A stretch of 64,000 bases of DNA from Tubiluchus corallicola (GCA_030141605.1 JAQGDQ010002377.1:372001-436000), one strand, 5' to 3'; positions 1-13,679 are shown, counted from the first letter of the stretch. Notes: generated by a model not told the origin, from the letters alone. Program-made: numbers and translations.

Positions 1-24
1 CTACCTAGTTCACTATTCACTGTA

Positions 25-37
25 ATAGTAGTAGTAT

Positions 38-73
<36 letters not shown>

Positions 74-209
74 TGGTAGTGGTAGTGGTGGTGGTGGTGG
101 TGGTGGTGGTGGTGGTGGTGGTGGTGGTAGTGGTAGTGGTAGTGGTAGCGGTAGCGGTAGCAGTAGCAGTAGCAGTAGCAGTAGCAGTAGCAGTAGCAGT
201 AGCAGTAGC

Positions 210-277
<68 letters not shown>

Positions 278-350
278 CAGTAGCAGCAGTAGTAGCAGTA
301 GCAGCAGCAGTAGTAGTAGTAGTAGTATTAATAGTAGCAGCCTTAGCAGC
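25..350. repeat. Composite trinucleotide microsatellite
   Basis: A continuous run of GTA, GTG, GGT and AGC triplets. Blocks of pure (GTA)n, (GTG)n and alternating AGT/AGC follow one another without loss of phase. Open frames exist on both strands (poly-Val/Ala one way, poly-Leu the other), but they are only translations of the repeat and I do not call a gene. Confidence 0.95.
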
Positions 351-359
351 AGCAGAGAT

Positions 360-3300
360 AAACAAGATTCTGGTTCTGCCATTAAGTATCCCTGTCACCG
401 AGTGCTTGAATCCAGCTTGCAGAATGCTGAACTGTAAAACATGTCCGGAATGCGAAGGGTTGTGTTGCCTGCTTACCACATACGTGCACGTATGCACTAA
501 TGTACATTTTGCTTGCACTTATTTGTAAAATGTACAAATTCTAATGACATGGTATGTGTTAAATGATATTTCATTTAATACTTCTGCAATAGCTCTCCAT
601 TGTGACTTCACAATATTAAAAAACCTCTTCACACTACCCACATCAAACGGTACCACCCACGCCAGTCTGTTGATGCGCTATCCGAACATCAATAGTGCAC
701 GAACGTCCTGTATACAGGTAGTCTTTGCTTACTGCTTGCAAAATGATGGTAATAACCATAACAGATGGACGTTTATAGTTGTCGTAGAACCATTTTTTGT
801 TAAACTTTAAAACGCATTGTTTACCGCAAAATGAGTAAATGACAAACTTTTGTATTACACGAAGTAAAACCAGGCCGGCATCACAGCAAAATGAACGGCT
901 TCATAGAGTTAATCACAAGCGAGTAACTTAAACATCTAAATCCTGCAGTTACTTAACTAAAGGAAATTAAAATCTACATTAAACATATTGTATTAGTCAT
1001 TGTTGTTGCGAATGCCGAGTTTCTCTGATGCACGCTTTCAAAAATGAGGCGCAATTATGCATTTGTTATAAAACATATACATAGAATAGGAGAAGCCACG
1101 CAGGCACATGGCGCTTACGTATTGTAATTTAATTAAACCATGTTCTATTACAATTAAAAATGCATTTATTTAACAGTCCACTATAATTCTGTTGGGCACC
1201 CTGTGTCAATCCTCAGAATCTTTGAAAATCATTTAAATGCGTTTTTGCATTTTTACGTTAGCAGCTTATTTACATTTAGACTTACTTATTACTCAAAAAT
1301 TACTTATTTCTTCAAAATACCCTGAGTTCAGGCATTCTGGAAATATTTAGAAGTTGTCGAAGACACGGTAGACTCAATAGAGCTGGCATCCTATTATACA
1401 CTGACTATGACACAAAATGAATAGAAAGAAATCCAGGAGAAGAACCAACAAGCCATGAAAAGGCATGTAATTCCCCATAAAATCTGCTCCAAACAGAGTC
1501 TTGAACTGAAACAAACCTGTATATGTAAGCTTTGAAACTTGAAAGGTGGTAGATACCATCTTTTAGCATGTACATCAAACGCCATTTTCCTATGCCAATG
1601 GACATATAACTCAATTATTACTGTTATGCTTGTTAATCAGAGTAAAAAATTCCCTTTATTGTATGCTTGTTAAGCTATTTTAGCTTAATATTTGTAATTT
1701 TATGACTAGTGTGTTTTAAATTGCCATACCTGGTGTAATAAAATATATGAATTAAAAAAAAATCATTTATTATTGAGAACTTTACTAAACAGTGAAAAGG
1801 ATGTAACGTAACAAGCGCGGAATGATCAATGAGCATAGTGGACGTTTTAATTAAATTACTTCATACTGCTGTTTCCAATGCTATGGTATTAGTCGTATAG
1901 AAGTGGAAAAGATTTCTAATTACAAACAGACTTTCTCTTCCCCTTTCATATAACCGCCAAATGAAAGGGTAGCCTACAACATGATAGAGCAGCTAATCGC
2001 CCAGAAAATATTTTCTTTGCATTCCTACAAACGAATTTCATTAATTCGCTTTTCTGACATCAAAGCGTTTGAGAAATGTTTAGCGTCACAAAACATTCGT
2101 TTTTTCTCCTCTGCGTAGATTAATGCATTCAAGACATTAATCACTAGCATTCAGGAAAACGAGTACGTTTTTTAAAGTTCAAACGAGTATTAAACTCCCT
2201 AATTTGTGGACTGGCCGGATGTCTGATACACTGAATTGGTCTTTCTGGAGTTCTCCGAACTGGCGATGCTTTAGATGTTGACAGGCGATTTAGATCGAGA
2301 ATTCCGATGCGTTTTGATGAAGTTTTGATGAAACTGATCAATACTGGTGTTTTTACTTTCGCCAGTAAATAAGTCTCAATGTAAATAAGCTGCCGCTAAT
2401 TTAAACACAGTAAAATATAAAATACGACAATAATAAAACAAAACGTAGTGTTATTCAAAGATTTTGATGATCGATATTGGGTGCTTGGCAAAAATTATAG
2501 TACAGACAGTTATATAATTATGTTGTAATAAAACAAGTTTTTAGTTAAATTACAATTTTTAATACGTAAACGCCCCGTGCCTGGGTGACTTCTCGTATTC
2601 TGCATGTTTTATTCAAGATTTCATAATTTGTAAATCATGTAAATACGTAAGTATTTTGGAATGAATAATATAATGATAGTGAGGCACGCTGCCACCTCCA
2701 GCACCGTTGGTCTTTTATTTCGGTTTTCTGTATGATTTAATACGTACTTACTCTTCCTATGCAAAGTAAATTACTCTCCAGCGAAATTATACCTTGTACT
2801 TTGTAAGCCAACAACTGAGAGGAGCTTGTGAGCCCTCCAGCCGGTATTCCGGGGAGCCCACCGGAACTCAGAAGTTTGCTTCGTCATAAAGAAATGGCAT
2901 ACACCCACCTCTCTGCCACGGAAATATTTGTAAGTGAATTTTCGAAACAATGCGTGCTTTGATCAAGTAGTGTTTACTATCAACATTGATTCGTGACACG
3001 AGGTTTGACTGGCAGCTCTGGAATGCTCGGAACGCAACAACCTGGCTTCAAACTGGCTTCCCTTGTTTGCATGATGATATACTAAGTAAATAATCACATT
3101 GCACCGGGTCAAGCTGCAGCTTTAACTACATCTGAACTCATCTTTTTTGCACAAAAATGGAGCTCATACTCACTGGTAATGTTCAGAATTACTTCATTAC
3201 AAGGCATTAGGCATCAATAATATGGTTCTAATTTTATTATTTCATTAATGCTCATTGAAAGTACAATAATATTAATGGTGACTTATACCAGTAGATTTGT

Positions 3301-3640
3301 TTATTGGCGCTGCTATGAGTATTATAAGCTACTATTTATAATTATGTAAAACTATTACATTTAATTCGATTCTGTTCTATTTTTTTCATTTGGACTAGTT
3401 CAGTCCCATTGTTACTTATTTGATTTTATTAGATAACTTTTTATACTTAAGTTGTAATGGTGTGCGGTTGGTGAATACTAAGAATATTAAAGTGTGTCAC
3501 AGTCAACTTATAGCAATTCAGATTAAGTTGACAGCGACATACTTTCTAACTGATGAAGATCGAGAAACTGAAAGCTTCTGGTCTGAAATAAACTTTAAAC
3601 TACAAAGCAATTTTGTGAACTTTATGGAAGAATTTTCATT
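360..3640. other. AT-rich intergenic DNA, no gene seen
   Basis: Only short, unconvincing open frames with no recognisable domain. No tRNA- or rRNA-like sequence was noticed. Some poly-A/T runs are present. Confidence 0.5.
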
Positions 3641-3654
3641 AATTGTTTTAATTT

Positions 3655-3803
3655 CTAATCTAATATAATATAATCTAATCTAATCTGATCTGATCTGATC
3701 TGATCCGATCCGATCCGATCCGATCCGATCCGATCCGATCCGATCCGATCCGATCCGATCCGATCCAATCCAATCCAATCCAATCTAATCCAATCCAGTC
3801 CAT
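3655..3803. repeat. Pentanucleotide satellite (TCYRA)n
   Basis: About 30 tandem copies of a 5-bp unit that drifts along the array from TCTAA through TCTGA and TCCGA to TCCAA. The central copies are uniform CGATC units and the edges are graded variants. Confidence 0.93.
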
Positions 3804-5569
3804 TCTACATGATTCTACTACCTCTACAAATCAAATAACGTGCTCTAATAACGCGAATGAGTTAGCAATACTCTGAACTCAAAATCGCTTTGCCTTCAAA
3901 TTTATTGTACTTGTGTGTATTGATTAATAGTAACTAGAGCTATAACAGCCGTAAACTTAATGCTGTTTGCGTGTTGAACGCGTTAAGTACTAGTGCCACA
4001 TTATAATTGTAGGAGAGGACTGAAACGCCTACACTAATCAGTAATGGCTGCTTGAAATCTTCATATCTGCACAGGCAAGCATGTTTATGGTAAAGTAAAA
4101 AGTAACGTGCAAATTGAAAGGAAAACGGGACGATTGGTTAAACCCAACTTCCTTTTTACGGTCCAAAATATACATTTTCTTGTCTATAACAGTTTCTTAT
4201 ATTTTCTGTTTCTTAAATTTCAATAATTCGCTTGGAATGTTAATTAATGGCAACCGAACACAGCTATCGGTTATGTCACAAACTAATCACAATTTGTGCG
4301 ATGGTACACATCTTCCCTAAGCACGTTTGCGTAAGCGAAGATTGCTATAAGACGCCGACGTGATGTCACGAAAATTGGCTCTACTGATAAAAAGGGAAAA
4401 CACTGCTGTTCATGATCATGCTTATTAAGGTGCCGCGCCTATCTGTCGGCCACGCGAAAGGTGACAAGAAGGCGCCATTACCAGTCTTAGTCGATTCACT
4501 GAGCCAGGCATAGCTTTGAACGTTTAACACAATGTAACTGTCCGAGGTAATTATTATTTAATATGAGCTTTGGTTTAAAAAGCTATTGCAGTTTTCAGTA
4601 TTTTAGAGCATACGTTATTTTTAGTCAAATGTCTACACAATGACCCGGTTTTCCTTTAATTATTGCGACGAGCATTATTCAAAGCTATTTATATTTCCAG
4701 AACTATTTTGCTTATGTGACACTAAACCCGCGTGTTACAGTCCATACACGACAGTTTAAGCTTAGCGCGAATGCAAAAATCTCTAGCATGACGTATTGTT
4801 TCTTAATACAACAATTAGAAAATATCATAATACTCTCTAATATAAATGACAGTGTTGCACAGTTTGCAATGGAATTAATCGATAGAGATAAAGAAAGACA
4901 TTGATGTCTACTTGAAACGCTTGGTATACACTATAATCGTAGTAGATGAGTTGATACGGTCTACGTCAAGGATTCTTGATATTTTGAGGCACGGAGGACA
5001 GAAACACGACATTTTGCTTGTAAACAAGGAATGTTATTTTATGTTACTGAATGATGATTGTCTCGCACACAACGTATAAGTATCCTTACAAAGTGATGAT
5101 TGCCTCAAACACAAAGAAAAAGATTATTCTCACAAACATTATGTATATGATCTATTCTCACTTTTTTCATGCAACTGTACCCAACTTCTTCAAATTAAAC
5201 ATTTTGCATGACTTTCAAGGGCACGTTGGTGCCTGTGCTTGTACTCCAAAGTGGTCCGTAAACAATAAGCCAAGAGTTCCTATCGGATAGAAACTACGTG
5301 TTAGCGTCACGTCATGTCTGATGGCAGGGTTGCTAATGTACAGGCTGGAAATTCTCCTGTTTCTGTAAGTTTTGAAGTTAGAAATTTGGGAATTAGCCAT
5401 GATTTGGCCCTATGAAAGCTCACATTAATAACATTTGTAAATCGTTTAGTTTACTTCTTCGCAGAATTGGCGTAGTTCGTAAATTTATAACATTATCTGC
5501 AATTGAGCAACTTGGCTTGACTATTGTATTTTTTATAAATTAATATTCCTGCTTAAGAAACTAATCGTT
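3804..5569. other. Intergenic DNA, no gene seen
   Basis: No coding region, RNA gene or clear mobile element recognised. Open frames here are short and low in information. Confidence 0.4.
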
Positions 5570-5574
5570 TACAA

Positions 5575-5835
5575 CGTCTTCAGAATACTGCTGCAAGAAT
5601 TGTTACTAAAACTTGACGTTTTGATTATATAACTCGAATCTTAATGGACTAGCTTCCTGTCAAATAACGTATTATTTTTAAACTATTGCTTATTATCTTT
5701 ATACGTGCTTTTACCAGTGCAGCTCCACGTGAATGGAATAAATTCTCTTTTAACTTGCGATCACACACTGATTTTTACTGTATTAAAATTAGTCTCAAAT
5801 CTTACCTTTTTACCGTTTTTATCGTTTAATTAATC
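5575..5835 (+). mobile_element. LINE (CR1/Rex-like) 3' coding remnant
   Basis: Plus-strand conceptual translation gives the C-terminal signature seen after the reverse transcriptase of CR1/L2/Rex-type LINEs: LQNTAARIVTKT, then PVK near the expected LPVK.RI position, then SAAPREWNKFSFNLR, then an S.K.YLF-like tail. Stop codons and an apparent internal deletion interrupt it, so it is a dead fragment. Family assignment is by eye. Confidence 0.6.
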
Positions 5836-7800
5836 TGCCTGGTGAATTTTTTAGTATATATATGCTTGCATTATTGTGTGTTTATAAATTTATAGTAGTC
5901 ACTAATTCTAAACCTAAATTTTATGTATTATTGTGTACTATAGACACTGAACTATTCTGTCGATTTTTGCGCTCTACAAATGATTTATCATTATTACTAA
6001 ATTATTATTGCCACTACGTCGTGAATGTGTCAGCTTGTCTACGAGTGAGATTCTAGTTTTAGAGTCCGCCTAGTGCTTCGTAAATTGTACTCTAACAAAA
6101 AACAATTAGTAATATTTAACGTTCAAAGCGAAACCAAATATATGAAGCCATAGCAGATCCTGTAACGTTAAAGAATAAAGCAGGAAAGCTCATATGTTAA
6201 AGATAAATTACTCATACCTTTACTTAAAAGAACGTTGGGCAATGTTCACAGCAGGAAGTAAACTTCAATCAATGATATACGCAACGTAGAAAAAATTGTC
6301 GTGTCAAAAGAGTTAACGTTTTCGTCCAGCAGCTGGCTTCACTTGCAGCTAGTGCGCGGTTGTTGTATTCAAATACCACAGCATCTTCCAACGTTACCAC
6401 TCATGTTATAAAGCATGAAGCCAAGGCATGCGCTGTTGGTTTTTAAACGTATTGTGACATGGTAAATTTATGCGTAAAGAATGCGCAACCAAAGGGGCAG
6501 TTTAAAAACTAAACAGGGGCTGCTTGAGTAGGGATTCCGGTCGATAATTGTGGACTTTTAGCAGAGAAAACCCCCGAGGTGCGTTTACAGTTGCTGACTA
6601 CGCATTGAAGAGAACTAGCATTTTTGTTTGAGATTTCTGCATCCATAATAACCAGTAATTTGTACGCATGAAGTGGTACGTCTACACAAAGAATGGCACA
6701 CATTAACATAATTTTAAACACGGGAATTACAATAATAAAAATTATATTATAATTATAAAATGATCTATAAAAATGATATTATAATTACATACTCAATACG
6801 ACACGTCAGTGAGTAAACAAATGCCTTTAACATTTTATTGCACTTGTGATAGATTGTGTAATAAAAATAAATGTTTTTATAGGTTATCTTACAGATGTAT
6901 AAAATACGGTAGACCAAGGTCGACACAATATCCTTTGTAAATTCCTTTCATACAAAGTGTGTGTGAACATCTGAATCTGCCTACCTTATCTCAGCCGGTT
7001 CATTGTTTTTTGTGGAATCAACCTTGATTATCATCCGTGTTCTAGTCACGCATTAGTAATAAGCTTGGTGTTGAAAACTGGGTTAAGGCGTGCACAGTGT
7101 GTCGCATCGCACTATATAAAAAAGAGATCTGACCTACATGTCCTGACAATTTGCAAAGATTCCAGTGATTTTATATTGTTAAGTAGCCCTCTATCAATAA
7201 CAACGAGTGGGTTTTGATGCTTATTATCCATCTTGTCTGCAGATAAGCGCCTACGGTGAAATACCCAACGTAAGTTTGCTTTGGATTCTGAAGAGCGTTG
7301 GCAGTAAATGCTTCCATGCACATTTCATCTGCGTAGATAAGCTGATTGACGCACATAACAACAAAATATCCTATTTTAAATTCAGTAATTGTTAATTATT
7401 AGATGAGTTAAAATACAGGCGACATTTTACTGCCTTGTCTTGAACCATTTGTAACTCTAAAATTATTTCAAACGACATTTTCCCCTCTGACGGACACATT
7501 TTTTGCAACATATCGCGCACAAAAATTTTGATTTTAATTACTATAAATTTAGTTTTAACATCATTTTAATTTGATTAGTCTAGTTTGCCTTTTAGTGTGT
7601 TTTGTCTTCAATGCTTCAAGGCTGTTACAATGAGTACTAAGTAATCATATTAAAAACTGCATTGATTTTAGTGTGAGCGATCTAACATTGGAAATTCAGA
7701 ATTTGGTTGGCCAGTTATAAGCGATAGAGCTATAAGAGTTTAGACGACTGCCTGGACCACTGGGGAGTACAATGGCCTACTGGTCTAAGGCATCTGCCCT
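5836..7800. other. Intergenic DNA, no gene seen
   Basis: AT-rich sequence with only short open frames. Nothing was recognised on either strand. Confidence 0.4.
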
Positions 7801-7814
7801 AGAAGTGCTCTCAT

Positions 7815-9575
7815 GCTCTCATTATTAACAGGACTTAAGGGTAACAAAGCCCCTGGTGCAGATGGTGTCAGTAATTTTTTTTGTTCAAATTGCCAGTTCC
7901 GTCATTTCCAAGCCATTAACTTTAATATATAGTCAATCATTTAATACTGGTATTTTTCCTGAACAGCTTAAACTCACTAAAGTAATTCCTGTTTATAAAT
8001 CAAATAATAAAGCTAAGTTATCTAATTATCGACCAATTTTGCTATTAAGTGTTTTTTCTAAAATACTTGAAAAAATCGCATTTAATCAACTGTCCTATTT
8101 TCTTCTACAAAACAAAATTTTATATGACCATCAATTCGGTTTTCGTAGAATCGCATTCAACAGCATTAGCATTAATTAAAATAACTAATAAAATTGCAGA
8201 GGCGGTTGATAATGATCGGTATGTCTGTGGTCTGTTTATAGATTTATCAAAGACATTTGATACGGTAAATCATTGTATTGTTCTAGACAAATTGCATTAT
8301 CATGGTATAAGACATTCAGCTCAATCATGGTTCAAAAGTTATCTTTGTGATCGTCTCCAGTATGTGGAATTAAATGAATGTAAATCCAATACACTTCCAA
8401 TTAAGCACGGTGTTCCCCAAGGTTCTACTCTAGGGCCACTTTTATTTCTTCTATATATAAGTGATATGCCACTAAGTTGCTCAAATTTAATCTTCAGACT
8501 TTTTGCAGATGATACAAACATTTTAAGCCATTCAAATATAGATAACTTGGAGATTTTATGAATACCCAGTTAAATAAAGTATCAGAATGGCTGAATGTAA
8601 ATAAACTCTCACTGAATAATATAAATCAAATTTCATGATTCTAAAAAAAAGGAGAACACCATCAAGAAATATCACCACAGTTCTTAGTAATGTTACTGTT
8701 GAAAAAAGTCACATGTTAAATATTTGGTAATATTTCTTGATGAGCACCTAGACTGGAAGTACCAAATAAGTATAATAAAGGAAAAATTGAGTAAAACCTT
8801 GGGAATCATCTATAAATTAGCAAGTTTATTAATAGAGAAACATTGATGAAAATCTATTACAGTCTAGTTTACCCATATCTAATATATGGCGTCACGTCTT
8901 GGGTGGTGTGTATAAACGTAATCTGGAAGCTTTACAAATTACTCAGAACAAATTTCTCAAACTAATATATCATGTAAGGTATGACCATCCCTCAAATATA
9001 ATTTACTTGTCTGTTAAAACTCTTAAAGTGAAAGAAATATATGACATGTATTGTCTTCATTTCATGTATCAACATCATAATTCACTACTTCCACCAGCTT
9101 TCAGTCATACTTTAGTCCAGTTTCAAAGCAACATGGTCATTACACAAGATAGTCTGTCGGAAACTATGTACTCCCTCTTCCAAAAACAAATATAATGAAA
9201 TAGTAATCAAAATATGACGCTATTTAAATATGGTCATCAATTCTGCGTGAAATGAAAACTTAGTCTTTATCAATTTAAAAAAGCATCAAATAATTACTTA
9301 CTACAACGGTTATAATTAATTCACAATTTTACTCATCCTGATCTTAAGTTACTAATAAAACTTTTTTGTTCTAATGTACTACTATGAAAATACTATGTAA
9401 TGTTAATTGCCAATTGTTTCACTTATCTGGAGGAGAACTCGAAAGCTTAATGCTCCTTCCTCTTCCTCACAGTAACTCGTTTAGTTTATAATTCTTTTCA
9501 GTGTAATAACAATTTGTATGTATGTTTATGTGTTGCTGTGGAATAAATTCATATTATTCATATTATGATTCATGT
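7815..9575 (+). mobile_element. Degenerate non-LTR retrotransposon (Jockey/CR1 group) with reverse transcriptase
   Basis: Pieces of one LINE reverse transcriptase are read in order in different frames. LKGNKAPGADGVS (near 7830) is followed by SNYRPILLLSVFSKILEKI (near 8020), YDHQFGFR (8128), the palm segment FIDLSKTFDTVNH (near 8240), GVPQGSTLGPLLFLLYISDMP (split around 8410) and the catalytic box FADDTNI (near 8503). The region after the RT continues to about 9315. Frameshifts near 7885 and 8155 and later stops show it is not functional. The 3' end (about 9530-9575) carries TATTCA-type tail repeats. Neither an endonuclease domain nor a 5' end was seen, so the copy is 5' truncated. Motif order is characteristic of the Jockey/CR1 superclade; the exact clade is uncertain. 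Confidence 0.88.
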
Positions 9576-10445
9576 AAGGAAAAGCCATCTGATTCAAATT
9601 CAGACTATATGCCAACCATTCATATTTCCTGTCTTTCAAGATCAAAGTTAATTAATTTTGGGTTTGTACTATTAATATTACGATTATAATGATTAATTAA
9701 AACTGCATCTTTGTGTACAGAAAAATTGAAATAATTGAAAATGAAAGTCAAGTTTGAGGCATCATTGTTCCCATCTTTCTTTTCTTACATTCCCTCTATA
9801 TAAATTCTATATAAATATTCTACTGAATCCGTTCATTACTAAACAAATATTAAGCTTTAATCGTTTTTTTCTTAACATGATGGTGACAAATATGTTCCTG
9901 GAATTCTGCCTTGTGGGATTGCATGTTTCTCGCTGACAGTTTTATGTTTTCGATTTTTCCACAAGCGACTAATATAAAAAAATCAAATACAAAGAAGAGC
10001 AGTTGATTTCGCACAGTCTATTAAATTGCTGAACGTAATCGATACATCAATTGTGTCAAACATTAATTTTGATATAATTTCATATAATTATTAAGTTTCT
10101 TATAACTAAAACACCAAGTGCTTTGCCTGCTTTCTCCAGGCGGATTGTTTTTTAAATTAGTGTGCTATATATGATTGGCTATGCCAGGAGGTTACCAGTG
10201 TTTTTGTGATTTTAATAAACTTTTTTCTTATAAGCTATAAGAAAAGTAACTACGATTTTGCAAACTTCAGCCAATTAAACAACTATCCTCAAATACACGT
10301 ATTAATAATCCTAAATGGTGAAACGATGTGCAAAATGATCTTTTTTAAGACTTTAAAAAGCAATCTATTTGTATTGGCACTGCGCGAAATTTTGCAGAAA
10401 AGCAGCCTTCAACATAAATATAAGTATCGAAAAAGACTGGAAGCG
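9576..10445. other. Intergenic DNA, no gene seen
   Basis: AT-rich; no convincing coding or RNA feature. Confidence 0.4.
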
Positions 10446-10449
10446 AGCT

Positions 10450-11160
10450 AAATGAGTCTGGAGGGCTACTAAATGTGTCTAAGAAAAGTCTCACATACTA
10501 ATATGTCTAGCACGGGTCTCCTATATTAAATGAGTCCATGAGGGATTACCCATACTAAATGAATCCAGGACGGGTCTCCGATACTAAAGGAGTCCAGGAT
10601 GGATCTTCCAAACTAAATCAGCCCCGGTTTCTCATACTAAATGAATCCACGATGAGTCACTCATACTAAATAAGTCCAGGATGAACCTCTCATACTAAAT
10701 GAGTACAAAATGAGTCTCTTATGCCAAATGAGTCCAGGATTTCTCTTTCATATTAAATGAGTACACGATAAGTCACTCATACTAAATGGGTACAAGATGA
10801 GGCTCTCATATTAAATGTGTCCTGGATAACTCTTTCACACTAAATAAATCCAGGATGAGTCTCTCATACTAAGTGAGTCCAAGATGAGTTTTTGATACTA
10901 AATGAGTCGAGGATGAGTCTTTTATAATAAATTAGTCAAGGATGAGTCAGTCGAACTAAACGAGTCAAAGATGAGCGTTGCATACTAAATGAGTCCACGA
11001 TAAGTCACTCATACTACATGAGTTCACGTGAGTCTCTCATACTAAATGAGTACAGGATGAGTCCTTCATACCAAATGAATCTAGGATGTTTTTTATGCTA
11101 ATTGCGTCTAGGATGAGTCTCTCATACTAAATGAGTCCAGGATGGGTCAGTGATGATAAA
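10450..11160. repeat. 29-bp minisatellite
   Basis: About 24 diverged tandem copies of a 29-bp unit of the form CATACTAAATGAGTCCAGGA followed by TGAGTCTCT. Individual copies differ by several substitutions and occasional 1-2 bp indels, so the array is old. There are no unique spacers between copies, so this is not a CRISPR-like structure. Confidence 0.92.
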
Positions 11161-11940
11161 TGGGATTGAAAATGCGCCTTTTTGGCGATGTAGTGAGATG
11201 AGATTGTTATTTAATATGCAGTTATGGTCTTCTTGGTGTTTTGTTTTACAAATCCTTTTTACACGGGACATGTAAAAAGTGGGACATTGAACAGGAATTA
11301 GTGCTAATGTGAAAGGCTTATTATCTCTTAAAAAGTCCTCGGTTTTTTTTTACTTTTTCAATTTCATTTTTCGTTTATTATTAAGTATAGTTAAAATATC
11401 CGTATCTAGTTTATAAAGAATTATCAGGAAATTACTTGATTTATTTTTTCTTTGGTATCAAGGAACTTAGAAAGTTGTATTCTACAAATACATGTTTTTG
11501 GGAATTCGGCCAGGTGCGGCAGCAAACCATTTCCAGGCTTCAGCTCTAGACATCCGGGTACATCACACCACTGAAGTTTTTTGTACACTTTTCACAATCA
11601 CGTAACAGATCGCACAAGTTTGTAGAAGGAATAAATCACCAGAAGAAGGTGATTTTCCTTGCTTCACAAAGAGTCTGACACGTCTTAATTTACAGCCGGT
11701 TGAGTTTCTGTTGCTGAAGCCAAAGCTAAGCTTCCATTCATCATTTTATATTCTATGAACTACCCGCAGTTAACCAGGATAAAAGAAGCCAAGTAAAATA
11801 ATGTAAGGAAAGCCGTGCAGTGATTGCAATAATTAAAGATGTGTAATACAATGCCGAATGCGTGACCGTGAACAAGCAGCACGTTCATGCACATAGAAGG
11901 GCTCGAAATAAATTGAATAGAAATCAGTAAAGTGCAGTCG
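11161..11940. other. Intergenic DNA, no gene seen
   Basis: No coding or repeat structure recognised. Confidence 0.35.
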
Positions 11941-12315
11941 TGTTAGGGTGTGCGATGATGCAAGCATGATGTGGCGTGAGGACTGCAGCCAGATTAGGGT
12001 GGTGCAACAGTGCTGGGATGGTGCAATCGTATTGGGGTGGTGCGACAAAGCAATTGTGTTAAGTGGCGCAATGGTGCAATAGCCCTGAGAAGGTGCAACC
12101 ATGGAATAGCATTGGAGTACGACAGGGAAATTATGGTGCGATGCACTGCAACCGTATTGGGAAAGTGTGACCATGTAATCTCGAAAGCACAACTGCGTTG
12201 GGGTGGTAGTGTAATCACTGCATTGAGTATTGGTGTCGCACCACCGAAATACACTTGCAACACACTTGCACTATTGCGCTACCTCAATACCGTTGCGACT
12301 ATTGCAAATGCTGCA
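11940..12315. repeat. Degenerate GTGCAA-type tandem repeat block
   Basis: Recurrent GGTGCAAnnGTnTTGGGGTG-like units of irregular length (about 19-40 bp). Several overlapping open frames on both strands with repetitive peptides (for example NTIAPSQH) derive from the repeat and are not called as genes. Confidence 0.6.
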
Positions 12316-13190
12316 CTGTTATGTACGTCGTAAACACAACACTCTTCAAAACACCTATGTTCGTTGAGTGGCAATTAAGGAGATAAAGGCAGATGTCACT
12401 GCTTATTTCTCTCGCGCAGTGACATTCATGTTCACATTAGATAGAGCGGTCCCAGCAAAAAGGAGGGGGCTCCTTCCTGTTAAATTTGGTTATGTAATTA
12501 GTCTTTTTAAAAATGCTATAGATAATGCAAAATTTACTAAAGTTGACTACGACTTTGACTTTTCAGCCTCATCAGGAACTAGCAGTTTAGGGCGAAATTT
12601 GAATACATTTTCGCAGAAATCTTTGTTTTGTTTTTAACATGTGTTCACGATGAACAGACAAACAGGCAGGTAATGATTGTTGCTGCAAATCTAATCTACT
12701 CCCCAATGCCATTAGTGAAGTGAAACGAACGTTCTTCAGTATAATCTTCTCCAAGTCTGATTTGAAAAAGTTATCATCAGTACAATGTTATAATGCTTTG
12801 AGTTTAACAAAAATAGTGTTACGGCATCTAACTTAACAAATGCTTATCGATTTGCCCTTTTCTCTGCATTATGTAATTTACACAGTTTGACAATGATATG
12901 GTTACACATAAAAAGAACTTTTACAAGGCAAACACGCCTGAGCTGTTTATAATTGATACAGGTTTGCTTTGTTTGTTCCAGAACAGGTGTTGTTCCTAAT
13001 GGATATTCTCATGGAAGTTGACAGTGATGGTTAAATACAGAGAAACTAAACTGCAGTTTAAATTGGCGGAAAGGCCGAGCCTTCTGTGAAGTTAGGATTA
13101 TCTCAATGCTTGCGAAAAATGTTAGAAGGATTTAGTCTATTCTTCCACTAATGGTCATTCATCGGTTGAAGAAAAGCAGCCCACTGTGAA
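12316..13190. other. Intergenic DNA, no gene supported
   Basis: An 89-codon plus-strand open frame at 12,368-12,637 has no recognisable domain and no splice context. I do not call it as a gene. Confidence 0.35.
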
Positions 13191-13194
13191 TTCT

Positions 13195-13580
13195 TGTCAC
13201 ATCATTGGTACTTATGGGAAGCCACAATGCGCTTACGGAAAGTCACGAAGTCCACCAGTTGTCAACATTTGGGGATAGGACTTTCAGTGTTTGTGGAGCA
13301 CATTTATGGAACTGGTTGCCTATGAATCTGAAATTGGCTACAAATGTTAAATAATTTAAGAAACTCACTTAAAACTCACCTGTTTCAGCAAGCATTTACG
13401 TAATTTTAACACTTTATCATTTTATGCTAGAACTTTTCACTAGTGTGATAACATAATTTTTACCGATGATTTTTCTTGTGATAACTTAAAGTAATTTTCA
13501 GATTTTAAGTGATTTTCTTTTATTTCTGTACAGCACCACTGATAGTACAGTATGCCTATAAATAATAAACTGTAAACTGT
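13195..13580 (+). mobile_element. LINE (CR1/Rex-like) 3' end remnant
   Basis: Plus-strand translation from about 13,258 gives STFGDRTFSVCGAHLWNWLP and then a FKKLT...N-like tail. This matches the conserved YGDRAFSVAGP.LWN.LP block that ends CR1/L2/Rex-type LINE proteins. Two stops break the tail. The fragment runs into a CTATAAATAATAAACTGTAA tail and then directly into the (AAT)n tract, which may have grown from the LINE's own 3' repeat. Confidence 0.75.
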
Positions 13581-13583
13581 AAC

Positions 13584-13584
<1 letters not shown>

Positions 13585-13675
<91 letters not shown>
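13585..13675. repeat. Palindromic (AAT)n(ATT)n microsatellite
   Basis: About 50 bp of (TAA)n changes at about 13,636 into about 40 bp of (ATT)n. The two halves are reverse complements and could form a long hairpin or cruciform. Confidence 0.95.
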
Positions 13676-13676
<1 letters not shown>

Positions 13677-13679
13677 GTA

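Noticed and set aside
17-528. Long open frames with poly-Leu or poly-Val at the window start
   Set aside because: They are translations of a trinucleotide microsatellite on both strands, with no domain or gene context.
11833-12333. Overlapping open frames of about 80-120 codons on both strands
   Set aside because: Peptides are repetitive and arise from the degenerate GTGCAA repeat block.
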